Shown here: positions 25,958 to 34,851 of the stretch, piece after piece
Numbering within the stretch: position 1 is the first letter of the stretch
Layout of the letters: the number at the start of each line of letters is the position of its first letter
DNA from: CAXXOK01 sp963675925
GTDB lineage: Bacteria; Bacillota; Clostridia; Christensenellales; Aristaeellaceae
DNA: 64,000 bases
NCBI GenBank assembly: GCA_963675925.2
Contig: CAXXIB010000003.1
Location: forward strand, 186,001-250,000
Direction: 5' to 3'
Program-made: the position numbers and the translations under genes
The notes under the pieces: model-generated
What the model saw: the letters and a program-made list of their open reading frames with translations, nothing else
Database searches by the model: none
What the model was told of the DNA's origin: nothing

Positions 25958-26647
25958 ATGAAAGATACAACAGCAGTATCTAATTTCCGGAAACCCTGGT
26001 CTGTACGGCGTATTGTTGTCACTGCAATGCTTGCTGCCATTACCGTTTTACTGGCCTTCACACCTGTAGGGATGATCCCAATGCCACCGCCTCTTCCAGC
26101 AGTCACTCTAGTACATTTACCCGTAATTGTCGCAGCACTTCTTGAGGGACCGGTTGTAGGTATCACCATAGGATTTGTATTCGGGATATCTAGTCTTATT
26201 AGGGCTTGGAGCTCCGCTGCTGTAGGATTAACACTGTTTTTCCGCAATCCTCTGGTTAGCGTTGTTCCTCGGATGCTAATACCCCTTGTTGTTTGGGGTG
26301 TATATCAATTACTTACCCACTTGTTTAAAAACACGAAAATTGCTGACAAAGTGGTATCCGCTATTTCGGCAGCTATGGGGGCGTTAACCAACACGGTACT
26401 GTGCCTTAGTATGATCGGATTGCTTTACGGTAATGATTTGACAGAGATCGTCAACAATATGATTTCCACAGGCGATGCAGCACAAACCTATCTCAACAAT
26501 GCCGGAGGCTGGCTTGTCGCTATTGTAGGACTTCCCAACGGAATCGCTGAAATATTAGTTGCGGCTGTACTCATTCCAATAATTAAAATAGCGGTGGAGG
26601 CATCGACCAAACGATATAAGCGCGTAAAAAATACGGAATTATCCTAA
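25958..26647 (+). CDS. ECF transporter S component, probably for pantothenate
   Basis: A 229-residue membrane protein with about six helices, typical of ECF S-components. It has a basic start (RRIVVTAMLAAITVLLAF), conserved proline-rich loop VGMIPMPPPLPAVTLVHLP, and the AALLEGPVVGITIGFVFGISSL glycine helix (A-x-x-x-G motif). The start is ATG 25958 after GGAGG. It is followed after 34 bases by coaX, pantothenate kinase, so I infer pantothenate as substrate (PanT-like), although its sequence alone does not tell. Its third codon positions are clearly richer in A and T than the neighbours, which suggests later arrival by transfer. Confidence 0.72.
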   Translation: MKDTTAVSNFRKPWSVRRIVVTAMLAAITVLLAFTPVGMIPMPPPLPAVTLVHLPVIVAALLEGPVVGITIGFVFGISSLIRAWSSAAVGLTLFFRNPLVSVVPRMLIPLVVWGVYQLLTHLFKNTKIADKVVSAISAAMGALTNTVLCLSMIGLLYGNDLTEIVNNMISTGDAAQTYLNNAGGWLVAIVGLPNGIAEILVAAVLIPIIKIAVEASTKRYKRVKNTELS

Positions 26648-26681
26648 GCGGGTCAATAATTCACTCGAAGGAGAAAGCAGA

Positions 26682-27473
26682 ATGATACTGACCATCGATG
26701 TTGGCAATATGAATATCAAGGCCGCCGTGTTCAACGGGGAAGAAATGGTGAAGTACGGTCGGTTTTCCACTAACACCACCTACACTTCCGACGAATATGG
26801 CATCTTGTTTTCCAATCTCTTTTCGCAGATCGGATTAAAGCTCTCTGAAGTAGACGGCATTGCGATTTCAAGCGTTGTTCCCACCATGAACTTCACCTTG
26901 GAGCACATGTGCAGGAACTACTTTGGTATGTCGCCGCTGATGATTGAACCGGGCATCAAAACCGGCATCAACATTAAGTATGAAAATCCTCGCGAACTGG
27001 GTAGCGATCGTATTGTCAACGCGGTGGCGGTATTTGAAGAATACGGCGGCCCGTGCATCTTTATCGATTTCGGTACGGCCACAACATTCGGAGCCATTGA
27101 TGCACAAGGCAGTTTTCTGGGCGGTTGCATCTGCCCGGGTGTCAAGCTATCCAGCGAAGCGCTGGTGGGTAACGCATCCAAGCTGCCGCGCTTTGAACTG
27201 ATACGGCCGGAAACGGTAATCGGCCGAACGACCATTACCAACCTGCAATCCGGCATTATTTATGGTACAGTAGGCATGGTAGATTACATCGTTCGCCGTA
27301 TGCGCGATGAAATTAACCAACCCAATGCAAAAGTAGTTGCAACCGGTGGCCTGGCGATCCTGATTCGAGAGGAAGATCAGGTGATAGACCACTTCGACGG
27401 ACTGCTTACCCTCAAGGGATTAAGGATTCTGTACCACAGAAACCGCAAAAACGAAAGGAAAACGCAGCAATGA
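26682..27473 (+). CDS. coaX: Type III pantothenate kinase CoaX
   Basis: First step of coenzyme A synthesis, ASKHA-fold kinase, 263 residues. MILTIDVGNMNIKAAVF is the phosphate-1 loop; the usual D-x-G-N-T is D-V-G-N-M here. ELGSDRIVNAVAVFEEYGG, the catalytic FIDFGTATTFGAID and GGCICPGVKLSSEAL segments are intact. ATG has a GGAGAAAG site. The TGA overlaps the hom start codon. Confidence 0.94.
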   Translation: MILTIDVGNMNIKAAVFNGEEMVKYGRFSTNTTYTSDEYGILFSNLFSQIGLKLSEVDGIAISSVVPTMNFTLEHMCRNYFGMSPLMIEPGIKTGINIKYENPRELGSDRIVNAVAVFEEYGGPCIFIDFGTATTFGAIDAQGSFLGGCICPGVKLSSEALVGNASKLPRFELIRPETVIGRTTITNLQSGIIYGTVGMVDYIVRRMRDEINQPNAKVVATGGLAILIREEDQVIDHFDGLLTLKGLRILYHRNRKNERKTQQ

Positions 27474-28789
27474 GCAAAAAAGTAACCGTCGGGTTTCTGG
27501 GCTGCGGAAATGTCGGAAGCGGAGCATGGCGGCTCCTTTCAAACTTTGCGGGGGATATTGCCCACCGTGCGGGGCTGATATTTGAAGTAAAAAAAGTACT
27601 GGTGCGCTCGCTGGATAAGCAGCGCGGTATCCAGTTTCCTGCCGATGTACTGACGACCGAACCCAATGATGTGCTAAACGACCCGGACATTGAAATGGTC
27701 GTCGAATTCTTAGGCGGCGAAGAACCGGCATATACCTACATGCTGCAAGCGCTGAAAAACGGCAAAACAGTAATTACCGCCAACAAGGTCGCCTTTGCAC
27801 TTCACTGGAGTGAGCTTCAGAAAGCCGCCGTTACTTCCGGTGCCGGCCTGTACTATGAAGCGGCTGTCTGCGCAGCAATCCCCATTATCCATACCCTGGA
27901 AGAAAGCTTACAAGCAAACCGTATTTCCAGCGTGCTGGGTATTATCAACGGCACGACCAACTATATTCTCTCGCGTATGAGCAAAGAAAACGCCGATTAT
28001 GATGACGTGCTCAAGGACGCGCAGCGGCTGGGGCTTGCAGAGCCTGACCCATCGTCCGATGTGGAGGGGCTGGATGCCGCCTACAAGCTGAGCATTTTAG
28101 CGTCGATGGCTTTTCACGGCCGCGTAGCGTTTGAAGATGTGTATGTCGAAGGCATTACCAAGGTAACGGCTGAAGATATTCGCTGCGGACAGGAGCTGGG
28201 CTACACGCTTAAGCTGCTGGCCATTGCCAAGCGCGACGGCATGAATGTGGAAACGCGCGTACACCCGACCTTTATTGCAAGTGACCATCCCCTGGCCAAC
28301 GTAAACGGATCATTCAACGCGGTATACCTGTACGGCCATGCTTGCAAGGAAATGATGCTGCTGGGCAGAGGCGCAGGCGACCTGCCGACGGCCAGCGCAA
28401 TCGTCAGCGACATGGAACGTGCTGCGACCACGACCATGCACCGCTATCCCTCCTTTGCCAATGAAAACAACCCGATCGAACCGCTGCATAACAACAAGGA
28501 TTGGAAATGCCCCTTTTATATCCGTATGCAAGCGCTTGACGAACCCGGTGTTCTCAGCTCAATTGCAAGCGCGTTTTCCAAAGCGGATGTCAGCATTGCC
28601 GCCGTACAGCAAAAGGGCATTCAGACCGATGGCAAGGTTACGCTGGTCATCATTACACACATGGCAAACGAGCAGGCCATCCATAAAGCGCTGGGGTCTA
28701 TATCGCCGGAGCTTGGTACAGTGGCCAGCATTATCCGTGTGGAACAGGAATTGCCTGTGAATGAAAACGATGAATGGGAGTCTTTATGA
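27470..28789 (+). CDS. hom: Homoserine dehydrogenase
   Basis: NADP-dependent reduction of aspartate semialdehyde to homoserine for threonine and methionine. The 439 residues show the Rossmann start VGFLGCGNVGSGAW, the catalytic-domain ANKVAFALH, GIINGTTNYILSRM and EPDPSSDVEGLDAAYKL segments, and a C-terminal ACT domain (about 350-425, MQALDEPGVLSSIASAF) for threonine feedback. ATGA overlaps join it to coaX and to plsY. Confidence 0.95.
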   Translation: MSKKVTVGFLGCGNVGSGAWRLLSNFAGDIAHRAGLIFEVKKVLVRSLDKQRGIQFPADVLTTEPNDVLNDPDIEMVVEFLGGEEPAYTYMLQALKNGKTVITANKVAFALHWSELQKAAVTSGAGLYYEAAVCAAIPIIHTLEESLQANRISSVLGIINGTTNYILSRMSKENADYDDVLKDAQRLGLAEPDPSSDVEGLDAAYKLSILASMAFHGRVAFEDVYVEGITKVTAEDIRCGQELGYTLKLLAIAKRDGMNVETRVHPTFIASDHPLANVNGSFNAVYLYGHACKEMMLLGRGAGDLPTASAIVSDMERAATTTMHRYPSFANENNPIEPLHNNKDWKCPFYIRMQALDEPGVLSSIASAFSKADVSIAAVQQKGIQTDGKVTLVIITHMANEQAIHKALGSISPELGTVASIIRVEQELPVNENDEWESL

Positions 28790-29412
28790 ACGATATCCTT
28801 TTGACAATTGCTGTGATTGTTGTCGGCTATATTCTGGGTTGCTTTTCTACCGGGATTCTGATTTCCAGGCAGGCAGGCGTGAATATCCGTCAGGCCGGCA
28901 GCAAGAACACAGGTGCCAGCAATGTACTGCGGGTGCTTGGCATCGGCCGTGGCGCACTGACCTTTCTGGGTGACGCGCTCAAGGCGGTGCTGGCCTGCTG
29001 GATCGGCGGACTGATTCTGCCCGGCACGACCTACGGCATCGAGCGTTTCGGCGTGATGGTCGGTGGCTTCAGTGCCATTCTGGGGCATAACTGGCCGCTG
29101 TTTTTTGGCTTCAAGGGCGGTAAAGGCATTGCGTCTTCCACGGCGGTACTGATTTTTGTCGATCCGATGCTTGGGGTGATCTCGATTGCTGTGTTCGGTT
29201 TGGTCATTTTGCTGACCCGATATATCAGCGTAGGTAGCATTACCATGCTGCTGACCTATTTTGTGCTGACCTGGATTACACATGCAGACCAGTGGTTTGC
29301 CATTGCGTTTACGGCCGTGCTGTTATTGCTGGGCATACTGAGACACCGGACAAATATCCAGCGATTGCGCGAAGGAACAGAAAATAAAATCGGACGTAAA
29401 AAAACCGCCTAA
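28786..29412 (+). CDS. plsY: Glycerol-3-phosphate acyltransferase PlsY
   Basis: Membrane enzyme adding the first acyl chain from acyl-phosphate to glycerol-3-phosphate. About 208 residues with five helices; the family motifs GSKNTGASNVLR, GHNWPLFFGFKGGKGIASS and a late hydrophobic segment are present. ATG 28786 overlaps the hom stop. The last 15 bases lie within the queA terminator of the opposite strand. Confidence 0.94.
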   Translation: MNDILLTIAVIVVGYILGCFSTGILISRQAGVNIRQAGSKNTGASNVLRVLGIGRGALTFLGDALKAVLACWIGGLILPGTTYGIERFGVMVGGFSAILGHNWPLFFGFKGGKGIASSTAVLIFVDPMLGVISIAVFGLVILLTRYISVGSITMLLTYFVLTWITHADQWFAIAFTAVLLLLGILRHRTNIQRLREGTENKIGRKKTA

Positions 29413-29422
29413 ACAGGCGGTG
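29396..29422 (-). terminator. Terminator of the ruvCAB-queA transcript
   Basis: On the minus strand, ACCGCC-TGTTT-AGGCGGT is followed by eight T. It overlaps the end of plsY. Confidence 0.88.
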
Positions 29423-29434
29423 CAGGGGACGGGG

Positions 29435-30460
29435 TCAAAGGAGTATCATTGCGTCTCCAAATGAAAAGAATCGGTAACGCTCTTGTACGGCGATGCGATA
29501 GATACGCATCGCTTCTTCTTTGCCAACCAGGGCCGAAACAAGCATGAGTAAGGTGCTTTCCGGCAGGTGAAAGTTGGTGATCAGCGCATCCACGGCGCGA
29601 AAGCGATACCCCGGAGTGATGAAAATGCTCGTGTCACCGCGCTTGTCACGGACTTGCCCGTCTTCATCGGCGGCGGATTCCAGTGTGCGGACGCTGGTCG
29701 TTCCCACACATATGCAGCGATGTCCGGCCTGCCGCGCGGAATTGATGCGGCGGGCAGACTCGGAGGTCACTTCATAGTACTCCGCATGCATTTGGTGTTC
29801 TTCCACGTTCTCTACTTTCACAGGGCGGAACGTACCAAGCCCCACATGCAATAGCACGGGGACGATATCCACACCGGCATCACGAATGGCTGTCAGTAGC
29901 TGCGGTGTAAAGTGCAGCCCGGCGGTAGGCGCAGCAGCGCTGCCATCCTGCTTAGCGTACACGGTTTGGTACAGGCTGTTGTCCTGAAGCTGTGTTTGAA
30001 TATAGGGGGGCAGCGGCATACGGCCCAGCTCATCCAAAAGCGCTTCAAACACACCTTGATAGTGAAACCGTACCATCCTAAGCCCCTGATCCAGCGTTTG
30101 CAGGATTTCCGCGCGTAGTTTGCCATCCCCAAAGCTGCAAAAGGTGCCGGGCAATAAGCGCCTGCCGGGACGCACAAGCGCTTCCCAGTCCGTTTGGCTG
30201 TGCCGTTTCAAAAGCAGAATCTCCACAGGAACACCGGTGTCTTCTTTTTCGCCCAGCAGGCGTGCGGGCAGTACCCGCGTTTCGTTCAGTACCAGGGCAT
30301 CACCCGGCGTCAGCAGATCAGGAAGATCATAAAAATGCTTGTGACGAATACTCTTGTCTTTGCGGTCATACACCAAAAGGCGAGAGTGGTCCCGTGGATT
30401 GACAGGGGTTTGCGCGATCAGTTCCGGGGGCAGATCGTAATGAAAGTCGCTGGTTTTCAA
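29435..30460 (-). CDS. queA: S-adenosylmethionine:tRNA ribosyltransferase-isomerase QueA
   Basis: Makes epoxyqueuosine in tRNA. The 341 residues begin MKTSDFHYDLPPELIAQTP, the family start, and contain RDHSRLLVYDR, GDALVLNETRVLPARL, GTFRPVKVENVEEHQMHAEY and the C-terminal NFHLPESTLLMLVSALVG. The start codon is TTG at 30460 with a GAGGA site inside the end of ruvB; no in-frame ATG fits. ruvAB-queA is a standard Bacillota order. Confidence 0.95.
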   Translation of the reverse strand: MKTSDFHYDLPPELIAQTPVNPRDHSRLLVYDRKDKSIRHKHFYDLPDLLTPGDALVLNETRVLPARLLGEKEDTGVPVEILLLKRHSQTDWEALVRPGRRLLPGTFCSFGDGKLRAEILQTLDQGLRMVRFHYQGVFEALLDELGRMPLPPYIQTQLQDNSLYQTVYAKQDGSAAAPTAGLHFTPQLLTAIRDAGVDIVPVLLHVGLGTFRPVKVENVEEHQMHAEYYEVTSESARRINSARQAGHRCICVGTTSVRTLESAADEDGQVRDKRGDTSIFITPGYRFRAVDALITNFHLPESTLLMLVSALVGKEEAMRIYRIAVQERYRFFSFGDAMILL

Positions 30461-30463
30461 GCG

Positions 30464-31498
30464 TTATATCCTCATTTGGTCAGTATTGTCAGAATCATCT
30501 TCAATCGGGGTACGCCCTAAATGCTCATACGCCAAACGCGTAACAACGCGGCCGCGCGGCGTACGGACAATGAACCCAAGCTGCATCAGATAGGGTTCGT
30601 ACACATCTTCGATGGTATTGACATCCTCGCCGGTCATAGCGCTTAAGGTATCAAGTCCGACGGGGCCGCCGCCGAATTTATCAATCATGGTATTGAGCAT
30701 CGTGCGGTCAACGCGGTCAAGCCCGATGTGATCCACATCAAGAAGGTCAAGCGCTTCTCTGGCGGTCTGCGGGGTGATACACCCGTCACACTTGACCTGT
30801 GCATAATCGCGCACACGGCGCAGCATGCGGTTGGCAATACGCGGGGTGCCGCGGCTGCGGGATGCAATCTCCAATATGCCGTCGTCCTCGGCCTCCACAT
30901 GCAAAATGGATGCATTACGACGAAGGATAGAGGATAGTTCCACATTGGAATACAACTCAAGCCTAAACAGCATGCCAAAGCGGTCTCGCAGCGGGGCGGA
31001 GATCAGGCCCGGCCTGGTGGTCGCACCAACAAGGGTAAACTTCGGTAAATCCAGGCGTATGCTGCGGGCGGACGGCCCTTTGCCGATCATAATATCCAAA
31101 GCGCAGTCTTCCATGGCGGGGTACAGCACTTCTTCTACCGAGCGACTGAGCCGGTGGATTTCATCAATAAACAATAAATCGCCGTCGCTTAAATTAGTCA
31201 GAATGCTGGCCAAATCGCCAGGGCGGTCAATGGCCGGGCCGCTGGTGATGCGGATGTTCTGTCCCATTTCGGCAGCAATAATACCTGCCAGCGTGGTTTT
31301 ACCAAGTCCCGGCGGGCCGTACAGCAGCAGATGGTCGATGGCTTCCCGCCGCTCCAGTGCCGCTTTAATGGAAATGCGCAGGTTCTTTTTGATGGGTTCT
31401 TGCCCCACATAATCGCGTAGCGCTTTGGGGCGCAGGGTTGGTTCGTGGTCATCCTCTCCCTGCTTGAAATCTGTTGTGATCAAACGATCGTCGTCCAT
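30464..31498 (-). CDS. ruvB: Holliday junction branch-migration ATPase RuvB
   Basis: AAA+ ring motor, 344 residues. Walker A GPPGLGKTTLA, Walker B FIDEIHRLS, sensor 1 LVGATTRPGLIS, arginine-finger area APLRDRFGM and a C-terminal winged helix (RGRVVTRLAYEHLG) are all visible. AAGGAGC ribosome site before ATG 31498. It lies between ruvA and queA. Confidence 0.97.
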   Translation of the reverse strand: MDDDRLITTDFKQGEDDHEPTLRPKALRDYVGQEPIKKNLRISIKAALERREAIDHLLLYGPPGLGKTTLAGIIAAEMGQNIRITSGPAIDRPGDLASILTNLSDGDLLFIDEIHRLSRSVEEVLYPAMEDCALDIMIGKGPSARSIRLDLPKFTLVGATTRPGLISAPLRDRFGMLFRLELYSNVELSSILRRNASILHVEAEDDGILEIASRSRGTPRIANRMLRRVRDYAQVKCDGCITPQTAREALDLLDVDHIGLDRVDRTMLNTMIDKFGGGPVGLDTLSAMTGEDVNTIEDVYEPYLMQLGFIVRTPRGRVVTRLAYEHLGRTPIEDDSDNTDQMRI

Positions 31499-31516
31499 GC
31501 CTGTGCTCCTTTATCG

Positions 31517-32134
31517 CTACTGTTTCTGCGCCATGTAGCGCAGTGCTTGCTTGATGAGCTCGTCCGAGGTCTCAATCTGACCCTTTACGTTCTTAATCGC
31601 ATCGGCGGCTTCCACCGGAGAATACCCTAGGGTTTTTAGTGCCAGCATCGCTTCGGACAGCATATCCTTGGCCGTTGCATCCGATGAGGACTCTGAAAAC
31701 GCGCCGGATGGGACATCTGATGATAAGGCAGCTTTGGAGAGCTTATCTTTTAGCTCCAGCGAAATGCGCTGCGCGGTCTTTTTACCCACGCCCTGGGCCC
31801 GGCTGAGCATGCTCACATCGCCGGTTAATATTGCCAAGCGCAGATCCTGCAGCGGCATGCTGCCCAGTACGCCCAGCGCTGATTTCGGGCCGACACCGCT
31901 GACGCTGATCAGATCTAAGAACAGCTCCCGCTCCTCGCTGGTTAAAAAGCCGTATAGCTCCAGCGTGTCTTCGCGGGCTATCAGGTGCGTGTACAACGTA
32001 CAAGGCTGTCCGGCGGGAGGCACGGACGCTATGGTATTCATGCTGCACAGCAAACGAAATGCCACGCCGCCTGTCATCAGCAGGACTTCGTGCACAGTCT
32101 TTTCATAAACCGTTCCTTCAACCAATGCGATCAT
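31517..32134 (-). CDS. ruvA: Holliday junction DNA-binding protein RuvA
   Basis: Tetrameric junction binder, 205 residues. The N-terminal OB-fold (MIALVEGTVYEK), two helix-hairpin-helix motifs (LISVSGVGPKSALGVLG and LSRAQGVGKKTAQRI) and the C-terminal RuvB-binding domain (EAMLALKTLGYSPVEAADAI) are in order. Nine bases separate it from ruvC. Confidence 0.96.
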   Translation of the reverse strand: MIALVEGTVYEKTVHEVLLMTGGVAFRLLCSMNTIASVPPAGQPCTLYTHLIAREDTLELYGFLTSEERELFLDLISVSGVGPKSALGVLGSMPLQDLRLAILTGDVSMLSRAQGVGKKTAQRISLELKDKLSKAALSSDVPSGAFSESSSDATAKDMLSEAMLALKTLGYSPVEAADAIKNVKGQIETSDELIKQALRYMAQKQ

Positions 32135-32143
32135 CTTTCGACC

Positions 32144-32638
32144 TCATTTCATGATAAACTGGGTACGCATCGCGCCCATAGCCGCGTGGGTGAGCGCAAC
32201 GGCTAAGGCATCTGCGGCATCATCAGGCTTGGGGATTGTTTCCATGGACAGCAACAGCCGAACCATTTCCTGAATTTGCTTTTTCTCCGCGCGACCATAC
32301 CCGGTTATAGCCTGTTTCACCTGTGGCGGGGTATATTCGTATACATGGTTGGTATACTCTGCCGATAGCGCAACGCAAACCCCTCTGGCTGCGCCTACCG
32401 TAAAGGCGGTCGTCACGTTTTTGGCAAAAAACAACTCTTCAAAGGCAATTTCATCGGGAGCATAGCGCTGAAGTAGTTCTCGAAACTCCGTATGAATGGC
32501 GAGAAGGCGCTGTGGAAACGACTGATCCGGCGTGGTGAGGATGCATCCGACATCCACCAGGGTTTGCTTTCCCTGTTGATCGTTGATTACGCCCCAACCC
32601 AGTGTAGCAAGTCCCGGATCGATGCCGAGTATAACCAT
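32144..32638 (-). CDS. ruvC: Holliday junction resolvase RuvC
   Basis: Junction-cutting RNase-H-fold nuclease. ATG 32638 gives MVILGIDPGLATLGWGV and 164 residues, the family length; frames open upstream have no ribosome site. The acidic residues sit in GIDPG (Asp), EELFF (Glu) and the late DDAADALAVALTH pair. First gene of ruvC-ruvA-ruvB-queA. Confidence 0.95.
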   Translation of the reverse strand: MVILGIDPGLATLGWGVINDQQGKQTLVDVGCILTTPDQSFPQRLLAIHTEFRELLQRYAPDEIAFEELFFAKNVTTAFTVGAARGVCVALSAEYTNHVYEYTPPQVKQAITGYGRAEKKQIQEMVRLLLSMETIPKPDDAADALAVALTHAAMGAMRTQFIMK

Positions 32639-32663
32639 GCGTGCCCTCCTGCTCGTTTTCTCC

Positions 32664-32692
32664 ATCATACGGAGAGTGCGTGTCTTTGTCAA
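32664..32692 (-). promoter_or_regulatory. Promoter P2 of ruvCAB-queA
   Basis: On the minus strand TTGACA (32687-32692) and TATGAT (32664-32669) are 17 bases apart, close to the ruvC start. A second, upstream promoter is listed separately. Confidence 0.7.
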
Positions 32693-32708
32693 TGAATGCC
32701 TGCATCCC

Positions 32709-32737
32709 ATTATAGCGTATAAAATCCAACAAAGCAA
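32709..32737 (-). promoter_or_regulatory. Promoter P1 of ruvCAB-queA
   Basis: On the minus strand TTGCTT (32732-32737), 17 bases, TATAAT (32709-32714). No SOS-type operator (LexA box) was recognised around either promoter. Confidence 0.65.
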
Positions 32738-32749
32738 ACAGATGTTCTA

Positions 32750-32778
32750 TTGCCTGAAACCATCATAATTTATACAAT
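32750..32778 (+). promoter_or_regulatory. Promoter of yigZ
   Basis: TTGCCT (32750-32755), 17 bases, TACAAT (32773-32778), diverging from the ruvC promoters. Confidence 0.65.
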
Positions 32779-32808
32779 AAACCATAGAAATCGGAGTGGA
32801 GAATACGG

Positions 32809-33441
32809 ATGAATGTGTATGTAACCCTCGCAAAACAGGCGGAGACAGAGTCCGTCGTCAAAAAAAGTCGTTTCCTTGGGTTCGCCGCGCCGGTAACGAG
32901 TGCGGAGCAAGCCCTGCAAGTTCTTGATGAGATCAAAAAAAACAGCCGTGATGCATCGCATCATTGCTTTGCCTATATTATCGGCCCCAACAAGGGTATA
33001 CAGCGCTATAGCGACGACGGAGAACCCTCCGGTACGGCGGGCAAGCCCATCCTCGAAGTGATGACCGCCAAAGATATTGTCGATTGCATCGTGGTCATCA
33101 CCCGCTACTTTGGCGGTACATTGCTCGGCGCAGGCGGCCTGACACGCGCCTATGCGCACGCAGCATCGCAGGCGATAGAGGCGGCGGGTGTATGTGCCAT
33201 GCATGAAACAGTGAGGCTTAGTATGGAGGTACCATATCCGCTATGGGATAGGGTAGAGTATAGCCTGCAATCGCTGCCCATTCGTGTTGAAGCGACACAG
33301 TACAGCGACAAGGTGACGGTCACTCTACTGTGCCGCAGCGAAGACCAAGCACATGTAACCGGAGACCTTATCAGAATCTCGGAAGGCAAGCTTTCCCCGA
33401 AGCAAATAAAAGACCCGTTCTTTCACCCCTGGAGCGTATGA
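32809..33441 (+). CDS. yigZ: YigZ/IMPACT family protein
   Basis: A 210-residue member of the UPF0029/Impact family, related to the eukaryotic GCN2 regulator IMPACT. The N-terminal domain has KKSRFLGFAAPVTS, ASHHCFAYIIG, YSDDGEPSGTAGKPIL and ITRYFGGTLLGAGGLTRAY; the C-terminal ferredoxin-like domain (from about 135) follows. The bacterial function is not established. It stands alone between divergent ruvC and a terminator. Confidence 0.92.
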   Translation: MNVYVTLAKQAETESVVKKSRFLGFAAPVTSAEQALQVLDEIKKNSRDASHHCFAYIIGPNKGIQRYSDDGEPSGTAGKPILEVMTAKDIVDCIVVITRYFGGTLLGAGGLTRAYAHAASQAIEAAGVCAMHETVRLSMEVPYPLWDRVEYSLQSLPIRVEATQYSDKVTVTLLCRSEDQAHVTGDLIRISEGKLSPKQIKDPFFHPWSV

Positions 33442-33470
33442 AAAAAGCCTCTCATTTCTGAGAGGCTTTT
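33440..33470 (+). terminator. Shared terminator between yigZ and the DUF3048 gene
   Basis: AGCCTCTCA (33446-33454) pairs with TGAGAGGCT (33459-33467), with TTT after and a run of A before, so it can serve both converging transcripts. Confidence 0.88.
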
Positions 33471-33480
33471 GTACATGTGT

Positions 33481-34665
33481 TTAGTCCACAACCGAATTAA
33501 AAGTCAAAATGCAATCCGGGGGCAACTGTGCGATAAACGTTTTGCCGCGGGACAGCTGGATTTCGTTCCCCTGATCGTCGTAGTAGATGGTTGGGTCTTC
33601 CAGAGACTCTCGAATCCAGTAGCCGGGAATATAGCGTCCGCCGATGAAAATATCGGCATTGCCTTTGCCAACGCTTTGCATGATGGGGGCCAGTTTATTG
33701 TTATGGGCGTATTCGTATTCAACGCGCTGCACAATGACATTGGAGAAGGTCAGCGGAATCATATCGACTTCCTCGCGGTCATCCGCAGAAGCGAAGCTTT
33801 TAAACAATACATCGCCGGAATAGCGATAGTACACATTGCTCATCTCATCATACTGGAAGTGCGACACATAAGAATCCAAGCCCCAGTCCAGATTGATTTT
33901 GTAGGCAAAATCATACCCCTCGGTATAGGGGTTGAGATCTGCAAACAGGAACGCACGCGGTGTGGACATATAGCTGGATGGAACCAAAGACCGTAAACCA
34001 ATGATATCCGCATCCAGATTCTCCGGTCCCTTGACACCCTTAACGCGTGAGGAGTAGTTGCGTGTCAGGTTGGTTTCCAAGTCAAAGGCAACGCCTTTTT
34101 CATAGACATCGAGCTTGCGCAGAAGCTGCTGAATATCGTTATCTTCCTGCTCGGGGCCGCCGCGGAAAACCAGCCCGCCCTGCCATTCCTCCCGCAGGTT
34201 TACATGCCCGACACGCGCCGAGCGTACAGGGCCGAACGAGAGGGGATACCCGCTATCCAGACTATCGCTAAAAAGAAAGGTCATACGGGTGTTACCGGTG
34301 CGGTATAAAATTCCTTCATAGACAATGTCTGCATACTGTGCGCCCCAGGGGGCACGGTTTGCAATACCGGCCAGTTCGACAGTTTTATTATTCACCTTAA
34401 CGCTGTCCAAGCCATTGGAGTACTGAACAAGCATGGGCAGGTAAAAGCCCATCCAGCTTTGGCCGGTGGTTGGGCTCTCGCCGGAAATAATGGGGTTGCG
34501 CTGCGGCGGGGTCGAGGGGGTTATATCGCGATCCTCTTCATTTTGAAGCACAGTACCTTCCAGCGGTATTGTGAATGCGTTGTTGGAATGCGTAGAAGCC
34601 AATGCCGGAACAACCAGTGATAGCACCAAGACCATAGCGATCAGAAGACTCGACCACTTTTTCAC
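33481..34665 (-). CDS. Secreted DUF3048-domain protein (YerB-like)
   Basis: A 394-residue exported protein with signal peptide (KKWSSLLIAMVLVLSLVVPALA). The DUF3048 core is clear: IANRAPWGAQYADIVYEG, RTGNTRMTFLFSD, FGPVRSARVGHVNL and FRGGPEQEDN (motifs quoted apart). No lipobox cysteine is seen, unlike B. subtilis YerB, so it is probably released or held otherwise. Function of the family is unknown. Start is GTG 34665 after GGGGGT. It has its own strong promoter. Confidence 0.88.
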   Translation of the reverse strand: MKKWSSLLIAMVLVLSLVVPALASTHSNNAFTIPLEGTVLQNEEDRDITPSTPPQRNPIISGESPTTGQSWMGFYLPMLVQYSNGLDSVKVNNKTVELAGIANRAPWGAQYADIVYEGILYRTGNTRMTFLFSDSLDSGYPLSFGPVRSARVGHVNLREEWQGGLVFRGGPEQEDNDIQQLLRKLDVYEKGVAFDLETNLTRNYSSRVKGVKGPENLDADIIGLRSLVPSSYMSTPRAFLFADLNPYTEGYDFAYKINLDWGLDSYVSHFQYDEMSNVYYRYSGDVLFKSFASADDREEVDMIPLTFSNVIVQRVEYEYAHNNKLAPIMQSVGKGNADIFIGGRYIPGYWIRESLEDPTIYYDDQGNEIQLSRGKTFIAQLPPDCILTFNSVVD

Positions 34666-34722
34666 AGTTGACGTACCCCCATATCTGAATTGTGACTGAT
34701 AGCATTTCTGTATATCTCGGAT

Positions 34723-34751
34723 ATTGTAGCACTGTCAAATACCAGTGTCAA
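34723..34751 (-). promoter_or_regulatory. Promoter of the DUF3048 gene
   Basis: On the minus strand TTGACA (34746-34751), 17 bases, TACAAT (34723-34728). Confidence 0.8.
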
Positions 34752-34851
34752 TCTTTTACAGTTGCTTTTCTGTTTGAAGCCAGAGCCATAGGGCAGCTTT
34801 CCTTTTCAACCGATTTGATGTAAAATAGCAAGGATTGATGAACGCCGAGGT

